Source: an uncultured Eubacteriales bacterium (GTDB lineage Bacteria; Bacillota; Clostridia; Christensenellales; CAG-917). From it: a stretch of DNA of 64,000 nucleotides. Below the pieces are notes generated by a model that was not told the origin of the DNA, ran no database searches, and worked only from the letters and a program-made list of their open reading frames with translations. A program made the position numbers and the translations under genes. This document shows, piece after piece, positions 25,395-33,230 of the stretch (positions within the stretch are counted from its first letter, which is position 1; every line of letters starts with the position of its first letter). Where the stretch lies: positions 1-64,000 of the forward strand of contig URIZ01000011.1 of assembly GCA_900548005.1 (NCBI GenBank). The letters run 5' to 3'.

Positions 25395-26819
25395 TCAGAG
25401 ATTTTGATAGATGTCGATATATTTTTTTGCGCTGACGTCCCAGCCGAAGTTGGAATTCATGCCGTTTTTGACCACTTTGTTCCAGTTGGTCTTGTCGCTG
25501 AACTGCGCATAGGCGCGCCAAATCGCGTCAAGCATATCGTATGCGTTGTAGGTCTTGAACGTGAAGCCCTTGCCCTCGCCCGTTTCGGGATTGAATGCGG
25601 GCACTGTGTCTTTCAAGCCGCCCGTTTCTCTGACAACGGGCACAGAGCCATATCTCATTGCGATGAGTTGCGACAATCCGCACGGCTCGAACTTGCTGGG
25701 CATAAGGAAGATGTCACTCGCAGCATAGATCTTGCTTGCAAGGTCGCCCGAGAACGCGGTGATCGCCCTGAACTTGTTCGGATATCTGCCTTCCACCCCG
25801 CGCACCATGTTTTCATACTTCCAATCGCCCGTGCCGAGAATGATCACTTGAATGTCGGCGCGCATGACGTCGTCGATGACTGCACCCACAAGGTCAAGTC
25901 CCTTTTGCTCGGTGAGTCTTGACACCATGGCAACGAGCGGTCTATGCTCGTCAAAGGGCAAGTTGATCATCTCGCAAAGAGCTTTTTTGTTCTCCGCTTT
26001 CTTCTTGGCATAATCTTTGACGGAATAGTTGACAAACAAACGCTTGTCGGTCTTGGGATTGTACACGGTCTGATCGATGCCGTTGACAACGCCGTGAAGT
26101 TTGTATCTGCGGTTTGAGAGAATGCCTTCAAGCCCATAGGAATAGAAGGGATCGAGAATCTCGTTTGCGTAGGTTTCGCTGACGGTCGTGACCGCGTTTG
26201 CGCTCTCGATGCCGCCCTTCATGTAGTTGACGCAATCGCCGTTCATCACAAGCGGACGAGCCCAATCGGGAAGTCCCAAAATGTCGGTGATGAGATTGTC
26301 GCCGTACTTGCCTTGGAACTCGATGTTGTGGATGGTGAACACCGTCTTGATGTGTTGATACTCTTCGCTTGCGCGATAGAACACGTCAAGGAACACGGGG
26401 CAAAGCGCAGTGTGCCAATCGTTTGCGTGAAGCACGTCGGGATAGAAATCAATGATGGGCAACACTTCGAGCACTGCTTTTGAGAAGAACGCAAAACGCT
26501 CGCCGTCGTCAAAGTGACCGTAAAGTCCTTTGCGCTTAAAGTAGTATTCGTTGTCGATGAAATAGTACGTCACGCCGTCATACACCGCTTCGAACACACC
26601 GCAGTATTGCCTTCTCCAACTCAAATCCACAAACGTGGACGAGAGAAAACGGAAAGTATCGCTGTATTTTTCATCGATTTCTTCCTTGTAAAAAGGTATG
26701 ATCACGCGGCAATCGTGTCCGAGCGCATTGAACGCCTTGGGCAACGAGCCTGCCACGTCGCCGAGTCCGCCCGAGCGAACAAACGGCATCGCTTCTGATG
26801 CAACAAACAGTATTTTCAT
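25395..26819 (-). CDS. glgA: Glycogen synthase (ADP-glucose)
   Basis: 474 residues from ATG 26819 (AAGGAGAACAAT). GT5 glycogen synthase: elongates glycogen from ADP-glucose. The N-terminal nucleotide-sugar loop reads VRSGGLGDVAGSLPKA, with Arg at position 15 where E. coli and most family members have Lys. The C-terminal lobe shows MPSKFEPCGLSQLIAMRYGS and the second loop RETGGLKDTV. Follows glgD; glgB-glgC-glgD-glgA-glgP form one directional block of glycogen metabolism. Confidence 0.93.
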   Translation of the reverse strand: MKILFVASEAMPFVRSGGLGDVAGSLPKAFNALGHDCRVIIPFYKEEIDEKYSDTFRFLSSTFVDLSWRRQYCGVFEAVYDGVTYYFIDNEYYFKRKGLYGHFDDGERFAFFSKAVLEVLPIIDFYPDVLHANDWHTALCPVFLDVFYRASEEYQHIKTVFTIHNIEFQGKYGDNLITDILGLPDWARPLVMNGDCVNYMKGGIESANAVTTVSETYANEILDPFYSYGLEGILSNRRYKLHGVVNGIDQTVYNPKTDKRLFVNYSVKDYAKKKAENKKALCEMINLPFDEHRPLVAMVSRLTEQKGLDLVGAVIDDVMRADIQVIILGTGDWKYENMVRGVEGRYPNKFRAITAFSGDLASKIYAASDIFLMPSKFEPCGLSQLIAMRYGSVPVVRETGGLKDTVPAFNPETGEGKGFTFKTYNAYDMLDAIWRAYAQFSDKTNWNKVVKNGMNSNFGWDVSAKKYIDIYQNL

Positions 26820-26861
26820 ATTGTTCTCCTTGTGTGAAGGATTTTTTGTGTTTATATCCAC

Positions 26862-26927
26862 ATTTTCAATGGATTGAATTGAAAATATGAGTATTTTGGG
26901 TTGGCAAGGGTTTTTGCCGAAAACTTT
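26862..26927. other. glgA leader
   Basis: Start of the 400-bp gap between glgD and glgA (26820-27262). This part is AT-rich and could hold a glgA promoter; nearly all the remainder is R3 repeat copy b. Confidence 0.4.
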
Positions 26928-27230
26928 AATGCAACTTTCCCCTTTCCTCAGGTGTTTTCCCTATTGCCGTTCCCCCTTGCAAGGGAACCCACGGTGACCG
27001 CGTGGCGGGGGACAACTCGACGCGATTGACTTCGTAACAATCGCTATTCCGTCACTTCGTTCCTTACGGTCGAGACATAACTTGCGCCATTTCTCTTATT
27101 GTGCCACTTCGCTTTGTGCGCCGGCTCCGCAACAACATGGCGCAGTCGCTTGTACTTTACGTCAAGTCCGACGCTCGATGCGGTCGCCGCCGTTGCGGCT
27201 CCAATTCCGTCTTCGAAGTGACACAGTCCG
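26928..27230 (+). repeat. Dispersed modular repeat R3, copy b
   Basis: Same modules as the copy at 22359: TGCAACTTTCCCCTTTCCTC, GTTCCCCCTTGCAAGGGAAC and CACTTCGCTTTGTGCGCCGG, ending CCGTCTTCGAAGTGACACAG. It has an extra module (ACGCGATTGACTTCGTAACA...CTTCGTTCCTTACGGTCGAG) that copy a lacks but copy c (31891) has. It lies between the glgD stop and glgA. Confidence 0.75.
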
Positions 27231-27262
27231 TGCCTGACGATGCATCACGCCAAATAGCACAA

Positions 27263-28378
27263 TTAAATCACTTTGCCTTTGACAACAACCATAGGATAAG
27301 TCTCATACCCACTCAACGTCCTGTTGGGCTGAATGATGACGTCCTTGTCGGTGATGGTGTAGTCAAGGGACGCGTTGTCCATGACGATGGTGTCTTCCAT
27401 GACAATGGAGTTGCGGATGACCGCGCCTTTGCCGACTTTGACGGAACGGAAAAGAATGGAGTTTTCAACGGTGCCGTCGATGACGCAGCCGTCGGCGATG
27501 ATGGAATTCTTGACGTTTGCGCCTTCTTTGTAGCGGGCAGGAACGGAGTCCTTGACTTTGGTGAGAATGGTGGAGTGCTTGTAGAAAAGCGCGTTTCTCA
27601 CTTCGGGTTTGAGCAAGTCCATGCTGACTTTGAAATAGGTGGGGATACGGTCGATGACGGCAACGTACTCCTTCACTTCATAGTTCATGATGTACAAGTC
27701 TTGCAAGTTGGCTTGGAGAATATCCTTTTCAAAATCGAAGCAGCCGTGCGCATAGGCATTGTCCACAAGCGAGATGAGAAGGTCTTTCTTGACAAAATAG
27801 ATGTTGAGATTGCAAAGTTGCTTGCCCGTGTCGCTTGCCACTCCGTAGCGCAAATCGGTGATACGATTGTTCTTGTCGGCAGTGACGACAAATTTTCTGG
27901 AATTGATTTCGTCGGGGCGATAGGTCAGCATGGTGATGTCGGCGTTTTTGTCGATGTGGAACTGCTCCACCTCTTCAAAATCGATGTTATACGCGATGTT
28001 GGTGTTGGCAATCACAATGTACTCTTCTTGCTTGTTCATCATATAACCGCGCAGATGATAGAGCGCCTCGATCTTGCCCTTGTACACTTCGTGTTCTCCG
28101 TTGAAGACGAAGGGCGGGAAAAGCGTAAGACCGCTGTTTTTTCTGTTCAAGTCCCAATCTCTGCCCATGCGCAGATGGTCCATGAGCGAATTGTAGTTGC
28201 TCCTTGTGACGATGCCTATTGTCGTGATGTTGGCATGCACGAGATTGGAAAGCGTGAAGTCGATAAGACGATATCTGCCGGCAAAAGGAAGAGACGCCGT
28301 TGTGCGATGTATGGTCAAATCGTTGAGATGGCTGTCGGGATCCGACGCGAAAAGTATGCTCATCGTATTGTTTTTCAT
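27263..28378 (-). CDS. glgD: Glucose-1-phosphate adenylyltransferase, GlgD subunit
   Basis: 371 residues, the size of Firmicute GlgD. The nucleotidyltransferase fold is recognisable (FAGRYRLIDFTLSNLVHANI; YIVIANTNIAYNIDF), but the N-terminal GGxGxRL catalytic loop of GlgC is degenerate. This fits GlgD as the weakly or non-catalytic partner in a GlgC-GlgD heterotetramer. The C-terminal part has left-handed-helix hexapeptides (NSILFRSVKVGKGAVIRNSI). Its ATG, preceded by AAGGAG, comes 12 bp after glgC. Confidence 0.93.
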   Translation of the reverse strand: MKNNTMSILFASDPDSHLNDLTIHRTTASLPFAGRYRLIDFTLSNLVHANITTIGIVTRSNYNSLMDHLRMGRDWDLNRKNSGLTLFPPFVFNGEHEVYKGKIEALYHLRGYMMNKQEEYIVIANTNIAYNIDFEEVEQFHIDKNADITMLTYRPDEINSRKFVVTADKNNRITDLRYGVASDTGKQLCNLNIYFVKKDLLISLVDNAYAHGCFDFEKDILQANLQDLYIMNYEVKEYVAVIDRIPTYFKVSMDLLKPEVRNALFYKHSTILTKVKDSVPARYKEGANVKNSIIADGCVIDGTVENSILFRSVKVGKGAVIRNSIVMEDTIVMDNASLDYTITDKDVIIQPNRTLSGYETYPMVVVKGKVI

Positions 28379-28390
28379 ATTTTTCTCTCC

Positions 28391-29587
28391 TTATCCTATC
28401 ATTTCGTTTGCTCCGATGACGGAGTTTTCGGGAAGGTTGTAGTTGGGCGCGATGACGCTTATCTTCCACTCGCCCGGGTTGCAATGTTCGAGCGTTTCGC
28501 CGACAATGCAGTTTTTGCCGATAACCGCGTTCCAGCCGACAATCGAGAATCTCACGTCCGCACCGTCTTCGATGACCGCGCCCGGCATGATGATTGACGA
28601 TTCTATGTATGCGTCTTTGCCAATCTTGACGGAATTGGACACGATGCTGTCCTTCACCGTGCCGTTGATGACAGTGCCTTCACTGACAAGGCAGTTGACG
28701 ACCTTGCCCGTGGGCGCAACGTAGTGCGGCGGCTCGGCATTGTTTCTTGCATAGATCTTCCACTTGTCGTCATCGAGATTGAGCTCGCTGCCGTTGAGAA
28801 TGTCCATATTGGCTTCCCAAAGAGAAGAAATCGTTCCGACGTCTTTCCAGTATCCGTCAAATTGGTATGCGTACATTCTTTGACCGTCCGCAAGCATCTT
28901 GGGGATGATGTTCTTGCCAAAGTCGTTTTCGCTCGTCTTGTCGTTTTCGTCTTCGATGAGATACTTGCGAAGTTTCTCCCACGTGAAGATGTATATGCCC
29001 ATAGACGCTTTGGTGCTCTTTGGGTTTTTGGGTTTTTCTTCAAATTCTTCGATGGCTTTGCTGTTCTTTTTGAGATTGAGAATTCCGAATCTCGACGCCT
29101 CTTCGATGGGTACGTCACGCACTGCGATGGTGCAGTCGGCATTGTTGCGCTTATGCTCTTTGAGCATGTCGTGATAATCCATCTTGTAGATATGGTCACC
29201 GCTCAGAATCACCACATAATCGGGGCAATAGTTGTCGATAAAGTCTATGTTTTGATAAATGGCGTTTGCCGTGCCCTTGTACCACTCACCCGATTTTGCG
29301 TCCATATAAGGGGGCAAAACAAAGATGCCGCCGTTGAGTCTGTCAAGATCCCAAGGCTGTCCGTTGCCGATGTATTGGTGCAGCTCGAAAGGACGATACT
29401 GAGTCAGCACGCCGATGGTGTCGATTCCGCTGTTTATGCTGTTGGAAATCGGAAAGTCGATTATGCGATACTTTGCGCCAAACGGCACTGCCGGCTTTGC
29501 AACTCTTGACGTCAACACGCCAAGTCTTGTGCCTTGACCGCCCGCAAGAAGCATGGCTATGCATTCTTTCTTTGAAATTTTGCTCAT
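28391..29587 (-). CDS. glgC: Glucose-1-phosphate adenylyltransferase
   Basis: 398 residues. Makes ADP-glucose from ATP and glucose-1-phosphate, the committed step of glycogen synthesis. The catalytic loop AMLLAGGQGTRLGVLT, the substrate region PFGAKYRIIDFPISNSINSG and the GTANAIYQN and SGDHIYKMDY motifs are intact. The hexapeptide C-terminus (KIGKDAYIESSIIMPGAVI) is normal. The start overlaps the glgB stop in TAATG, so translation is coupled. Confidence 0.95.
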   Translation of the reverse strand: MSKISKKECIAMLLAGGQGTRLGVLTSRVAKPAVPFGAKYRIIDFPISNSINSGIDTIGVLTQYRPFELHQYIGNGQPWDLDRLNGGIFVLPPYMDAKSGEWYKGTANAIYQNIDFIDNYCPDYVVILSGDHIYKMDYHDMLKEHKRNNADCTIAVRDVPIEEASRFGILNLKKNSKAIEEFEEKPKNPKSTKASMGIYIFTWEKLRKYLIEDENDKTSENDFGKNIIPKMLADGQRMYAYQFDGYWKDVGTISSLWEANMDILNGSELNLDDDKWKIYARNNAEPPHYVAPTGKVVNCLVSEGTVINGTVKDSIVSNSVKIGKDAYIESSIIMPGAVIEDGADVRFSIVGWNAVIGKNCIVGETLEHCNPGEWKISVIAPNYNLPENSVIGANEMIG

Positions 29588-31479
29588 TATTTTTCCTCCT
29601 TATGTTCGGGTTTCAAAAACATAACCGAGTTTTTGGGAATGTTTACTTTTATTGAATACGGATAGCCGTGAGACGGTTTTGCCGTCGCTCTGAAAGACGG
29701 ACGACGTTCTTCTTCTCCGCCGTATTTCTTGAGTGCGGAATACAAATCCGCTCTGTACGTCACGCCTTCGGGCACGCCCATGACGTATTTGAGTCTTTCG
29801 ACGGGCGAGAAGTTGATGACGCATATCACGTATTCTCCGTCCGCCGCCTTGCGAATGAAGGACAAGACGTTTTGCTTGTTGTCGTCCACCACGATCCACT
29901 TGAATCCGTCATAGGTGCAATCGAGTTGCCACATGGCTTTGTTTTCAAGATAGAAAGCGTTGAGATCCTTCATAAACTTTTGGAAGGTGCGGTGGCGCGG
30001 ATAGTCGAGCAAGAACCAATCGAGCTGTTGAGCATAGTTCCATTCTATAAACTGCGCAAACTCGTTGCCCATAAAATTGAGTTTCTTGCCCGGGTGTCCC
30101 ATCATAAAGCCGTAGAACGCTTTTAATCCTTCAAACTTCTCGTCATAGTCGCCGGGGACTTTGTTGATCATGCTGCACTTGCCGTGCACCACTTCGTCGT
30201 GCGAAATAGGCAAAATGTAGTTTTCGCTGTACGCATAGGTGATGGCAAATGTAAGATTGTTGTGATTGTCCTTTCTGAAGAACGGATCAAGCGAGAGATA
30301 GTGCAAGCTGTCGTTCATCCAGCCCATGTTCCACTTGAAGTTGAACCCGAGACCGCCGTCGTAAGCGGGCTTTGTGATCATGGGATATGCCGTGGATTCT
30401 TCGGCTATGGTGAGTGCGCCGTGATACTTTGAAAGGATCGCGGTGTTCATTTGTTTGAGAAAATCTTTGGCTTCGAGATTGTAGTTGCCGCCGTATTGGT
30501 TGGGTGCCCACTCTCCGTCCTTTCTGCCGTAGTCGAGATAGAGCATGCTCGCAACAGCGTCGCAACGGATGCCGTCAATGTGGTAGGTGTCAAACCAGAA
30601 CATCGCCGCGGATATAAGGAAAGACTTCACTTCGTTCTTGCCGAAGTCGTACACCATCGTGCCCCACTCTTTGTGCTCGCCCTTGCGCGGATCGGCGTAT
30701 TCGTAAAGGGGTGTGCCGTCAAAAAGACGCAGACCTTGCTCGTCACGCGGGAAGTGCGCAAGCACCCAGTCAAGAATGATGCCTATGCCTGCTCTGTGGC
30801 AACGATCGATAAACTCCATAAGGTCTTTCGGCGTGCCGTAACGAGAAGTGGGAGCAAACATACCCGTGGTCTGATAGCCCCAACTGCCGTCAAAGGGATA
30901 CTCGGTGAGCGGCATAATCTCGATGTGCGTGTAGCCCATCTTCTTGACGTAAGGGATAAGCTCGTCCGCCATCGCCGCATAGTTGATGTAGTTGCCGTCC
31001 GCATACTTCTTCCACGAGCCGAAATGGATCTCGTAGATGTTGATGGGGCTGCCGTACGGATTGAAATTTTCCCTTTCTCTCATCCACTTCTTGTCCTTCC
31101 AGCGATAGCCCGAAAGATCGTAGAGTTTGGATGCGTTTGCCGGTGCGGTCTCGAAGTGCAAGCCGTAGGGATCGCACTTGAACACGGTCACGTCGTTTTG
31201 TCCCGTGATCGCGTATTTGTACGCTTGATACTGCTCCGCCCCTGCGACAAACGTTGTCCAAACGCCGTCATCCTGCCTTGTCATGACGTTTGCGTTTGCG
31301 TCCCAATCGTTGAAATCGCCGACAACGGATACGCTCTTTGCGTTGGGAGCCCACACCGAAAACTCCCAGCCGTCAACGCCGCCTTCGACGCCGGGCTCGG
31401 GAGAGAACATCTTTTGCGCTTGATAATTCGTCCCTTCGTGGAACAAATAACTTGCGTAACTATCCTTGCTTTTTGCCAT
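29587..31479 (-). CDS. glgB: 1,4-alpha-glucan branching enzyme
   Basis: 630 residues. GH13 branching enzyme: an N-terminal CBM48 domain (GWEFSVWAPNAKSVSVVGDF), then the barrel with DGIRCDAVASML (nucleophile Asp), TIAEESTAYP (acid/base Glu) and LPISHDEVVHGK (Asp). It introduces alpha-1,6 branches into glycogen. First gene of the glgB-glgC-glgD operon, ATG with TAGGAG. The upstream 400 bp is AT-rich and must hold the promoter. Confidence 0.95.
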   Translation of the reverse strand: MAKSKDSYASYLFHEGTNYQAQKMFSPEPGVEGGVDGWEFSVWAPNAKSVSVVGDFNDWDANANVMTRQDDGVWTTFVAGAEQYQAYKYAITGQNDVTVFKCDPYGLHFETAPANASKLYDLSGYRWKDKKWMRERENFNPYGSPINIYEIHFGSWKKYADGNYINYAAMADELIPYVKKMGYTHIEIMPLTEYPFDGSWGYQTTGMFAPTSRYGTPKDLMEFIDRCHRAGIGIILDWVLAHFPRDEQGLRLFDGTPLYEYADPRKGEHKEWGTMVYDFGKNEVKSFLISAAMFWFDTYHIDGIRCDAVASMLYLDYGRKDGEWAPNQYGGNYNLEAKDFLKQMNTAILSKYHGALTIAEESTAYPMITKPAYDGGLGFNFKWNMGWMNDSLHYLSLDPFFRKDNHNNLTFAITYAYSENYILPISHDEVVHGKCSMINKVPGDYDEKFEGLKAFYGFMMGHPGKKLNFMGNEFAQFIEWNYAQQLDWFLLDYPRHRTFQKFMKDLNAFYLENKAMWQLDCTYDGFKWIVVDDNKQNVLSFIRKAADGEYVICVINFSPVERLKYVMGVPEGVTYRADLYSALKKYGGEEERRPSFRATAKPSHGYPYSIKVNIPKNSVMFLKPEHKEEK

Positions 31480-31890
31480 TGCTTTCTCCTAAAAACCGAT
31501 TTTCGTGCAATTTTCGCAACTCAATTCTTTCGCCGCTCGACAAAATATCGCAAGACGAATATATGCGCGCGATTATTTACAAATCGACTTTTACAATACT
31601 TTATATCATTGTATCAAAAAACGCGCGCGCATACAATAGGTAAAATGAAATTTTTTAGCAAAAATGCAAAATTTGCATTATCATTTTTCAGTGTTTTGTT
31701 GAAATTGCAACTTTATTTGTTGTTTTTGTGGTTTTTTTGCAACATCAAAACTCACTTTTGTCGATTATTGCAAATTTTATTTATAATTGCGTTTTACGAA
31801 ATGTGCTTGTTAAAAGACGTGGCAAAACCGCCGACCGCGAGCTTGTGGAGCGGTCTTTTAATGTACACTCATTCAATGGGCACTTATTAA
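31480..31890. other. Intergenic region upstream of glgB
   Basis: About 410 bp with no supported gene. It is AT-rich, with CGCGCGCG near 31622 and a GACCGC...GCGGTC hairpin followed by TTTTA near 31835-31860. A glgB promoter is expected here but I see no clear consensus. The following 500 bp are repeats R3 and R2. Confidence 0.5.
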
Positions 31891-32349
31891 CGGAATGTGC
31901 GACTTCGAAGACGGAACACGAGCCGCAACGGCGGCGAGCAAATCGAGCGTCGGACTTACGTCACACACAAGCCCATTTTGCAACGATTACACCCCGTCGC
32001 AATCGTTTGCCTTTTGGTCTTTGTGTTCCTTTTCCCACACGCCAAAAACTGCGCTTTCATCTTTCTTACTCACATACAAGTTCGCTTGTTTTTGACGTGC
32101 GGGAGCCCTTGTGTGTGCAGTACGAGAATGCGTGGCGTTCTGTTGCGTAGCTGCCACGCAGGCGAAGTGGCATAATAAGGGAAATGGCGTAAGTTATGTC
32201 TCGACCGTAAGGAACGAAGTGACGGAATAGCGATTGTTACGAAGTCAATCGCGTCGAGTTGTCCCCCGCCACGCGGTCACCGTGGGTTCCCTTGCAAGGG
32301 GGAACGGTGATAGGGAAAACACCTGAGGAAAAGGGGAAAGTTGCATTAA
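31891..32349 (-). repeat. Dispersed modular repeat R3, copy c (longest)
   Basis: About 460 bp, the reverse of copies a and b, carrying all their modules. It also has the module ACGTCACACACAAGCCCATT ... TTTTTGACGTGCGGGAGCCC shared with copy d (53509). Apparent reading frames here match those of copy d only because the DNA is alike, and they lack start signals. Confidence 0.75.
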
Positions 32350-32384
32350 AGTCTAAAACGCTCACCCTATAAATACGCCCGCTC

Positions 32385-32442
32385 AGGCTCTCGGCGTTGC
32401 TTGCTTTCAAGCGATGCCGTTGCCGCCATGACGGCTTTTGTT
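32385..32442 (+). repeat. Dispersed repeat R2, copy b, forming the end of ispE
   Basis: GGCTCTCGGCGTTGCTTGC through GCCGCCATGACGGCTTTTG. On the minus strand it reads ACAAAAGCCGTCATGGCGGC and so on, identical in register to the copy after rlmB (53294). Here it is translated as the last ten or so residues of IspE and provides the TGA stop. Confidence 0.8.
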
Positions 32443-33210
32443 CAAAATCGCCACTACCGCGCTGCCGCTGCCGCTCATCAGCACGTGGGTGTAGCCTTTT
32501 TCTTTCAAGCCGTCATAGGCAAGACGGATGTTGGGGTTTAGGATGCAAGCCGCATCGAAAAGGTCGTTGCGAAGACAGCTCAAAGCCTCGTCAACGGTGG
32601 TCGGAATGAGATTGTCGCAATCTTTTTGCGCAAGCTCGTCATACATCTTGTAGCATGCGCCGCTGTCCGAGCCGCCGTCTGCCACAACGATTTCAAAATC
32701 GAGATTTTTGTCGTTTTCAAGCGGCGATACAATTTCGCCAACGCCCTGAACTCTGCACGTTCCGCCATGCAACATACAAGGCACGTCACTGCCGAGAGAA
32801 AGCAAAAAACGGTCATCTAACGCTGTGGATTTGCCGTTTTCTCTTGCGCACTCGCTCATGGCTTTTATTGCGCCCACGATGCAAGCGGTTGAGCCGCCAA
32901 GCCCTGCGCCGAGTGGTATGTTCTTTTGCAAATCCACTCTGCCGCACACTCCGAGCCTTTCCGCAACGGCTTGAATCTTGCCGTCTATAAACTTTGCAAA
33001 ACGCTCGGGCTCGAATGAGTCAAAACTTGCCGAACAATTTATCTGCAAATTGCCCGTATCGCACGGCGTGAAAGTCACAACGTCAACAAACTTGTCGCAA
33101 GAACAAACAATCATGTCAAGCGTATGCAAATTGTCCCTGCGCCCGACTATTGCAAGCGAGAGATTAATTTTTGCAGGGATTTTGGCTTGATAGATTGCTT
33201 GTTTTGTCAT
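32407..33210 (-). CDS. ispE: 4-diphosphocytidyl-2-C-methyl-D-erythritol kinase, C-terminus replaced by a repeat
   Basis: 267 residues. GHMP kinase of the MEP isoprenoid pathway. It shows AKINLSLAIVGRRDNLHTLDM at the start, the ATP loop IPLGAGLGGSTACIVGAIKA and the late MSGSGSAVVAI motif. The family is usually about 280-290 residues, with roughly 20-30 residues after the SGSGS motif. Here the ORF leaves the family pattern at AILN and continues as KSRHGGNGIA, encoded by repeat R2. Whether the enzyme stays active is unknown, but all three GHMP motifs remain. Start ATG 33210 with only a weak site. Confidence 0.88.
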   Translation of the reverse strand: MTKQAIYQAKIPAKINLSLAIVGRRDNLHTLDMIVCSCDKFVDVVTFTPCDTGNLQINCSASFDSFEPERFAKFIDGKIQAVAERLGVCGRVDLQKNIPLGAGLGGSTACIVGAIKAMSECARENGKSTALDDRFLLSLGSDVPCMLHGGTCRVQGVGEIVSPLENDKNLDFEIVVADGGSDSGACYKMYDELAQKDCDNLIPTTVDEALSCLRNDLFDAACILNPNIRLAYDGLKEKGYTHVLMSGSGSAVVAILNKSRHGGNGIA

Positions 33211-33230
33211 AATTGCCGTTTTTTTGCCGA

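Noticed and set aside
31897..32175. Frame that recurs, with similar protein sequence, at 53442-53735
   Set aside because: Both are translations of repeat R3; similarity is at the DNA level, lengths differ and there is no start signal.
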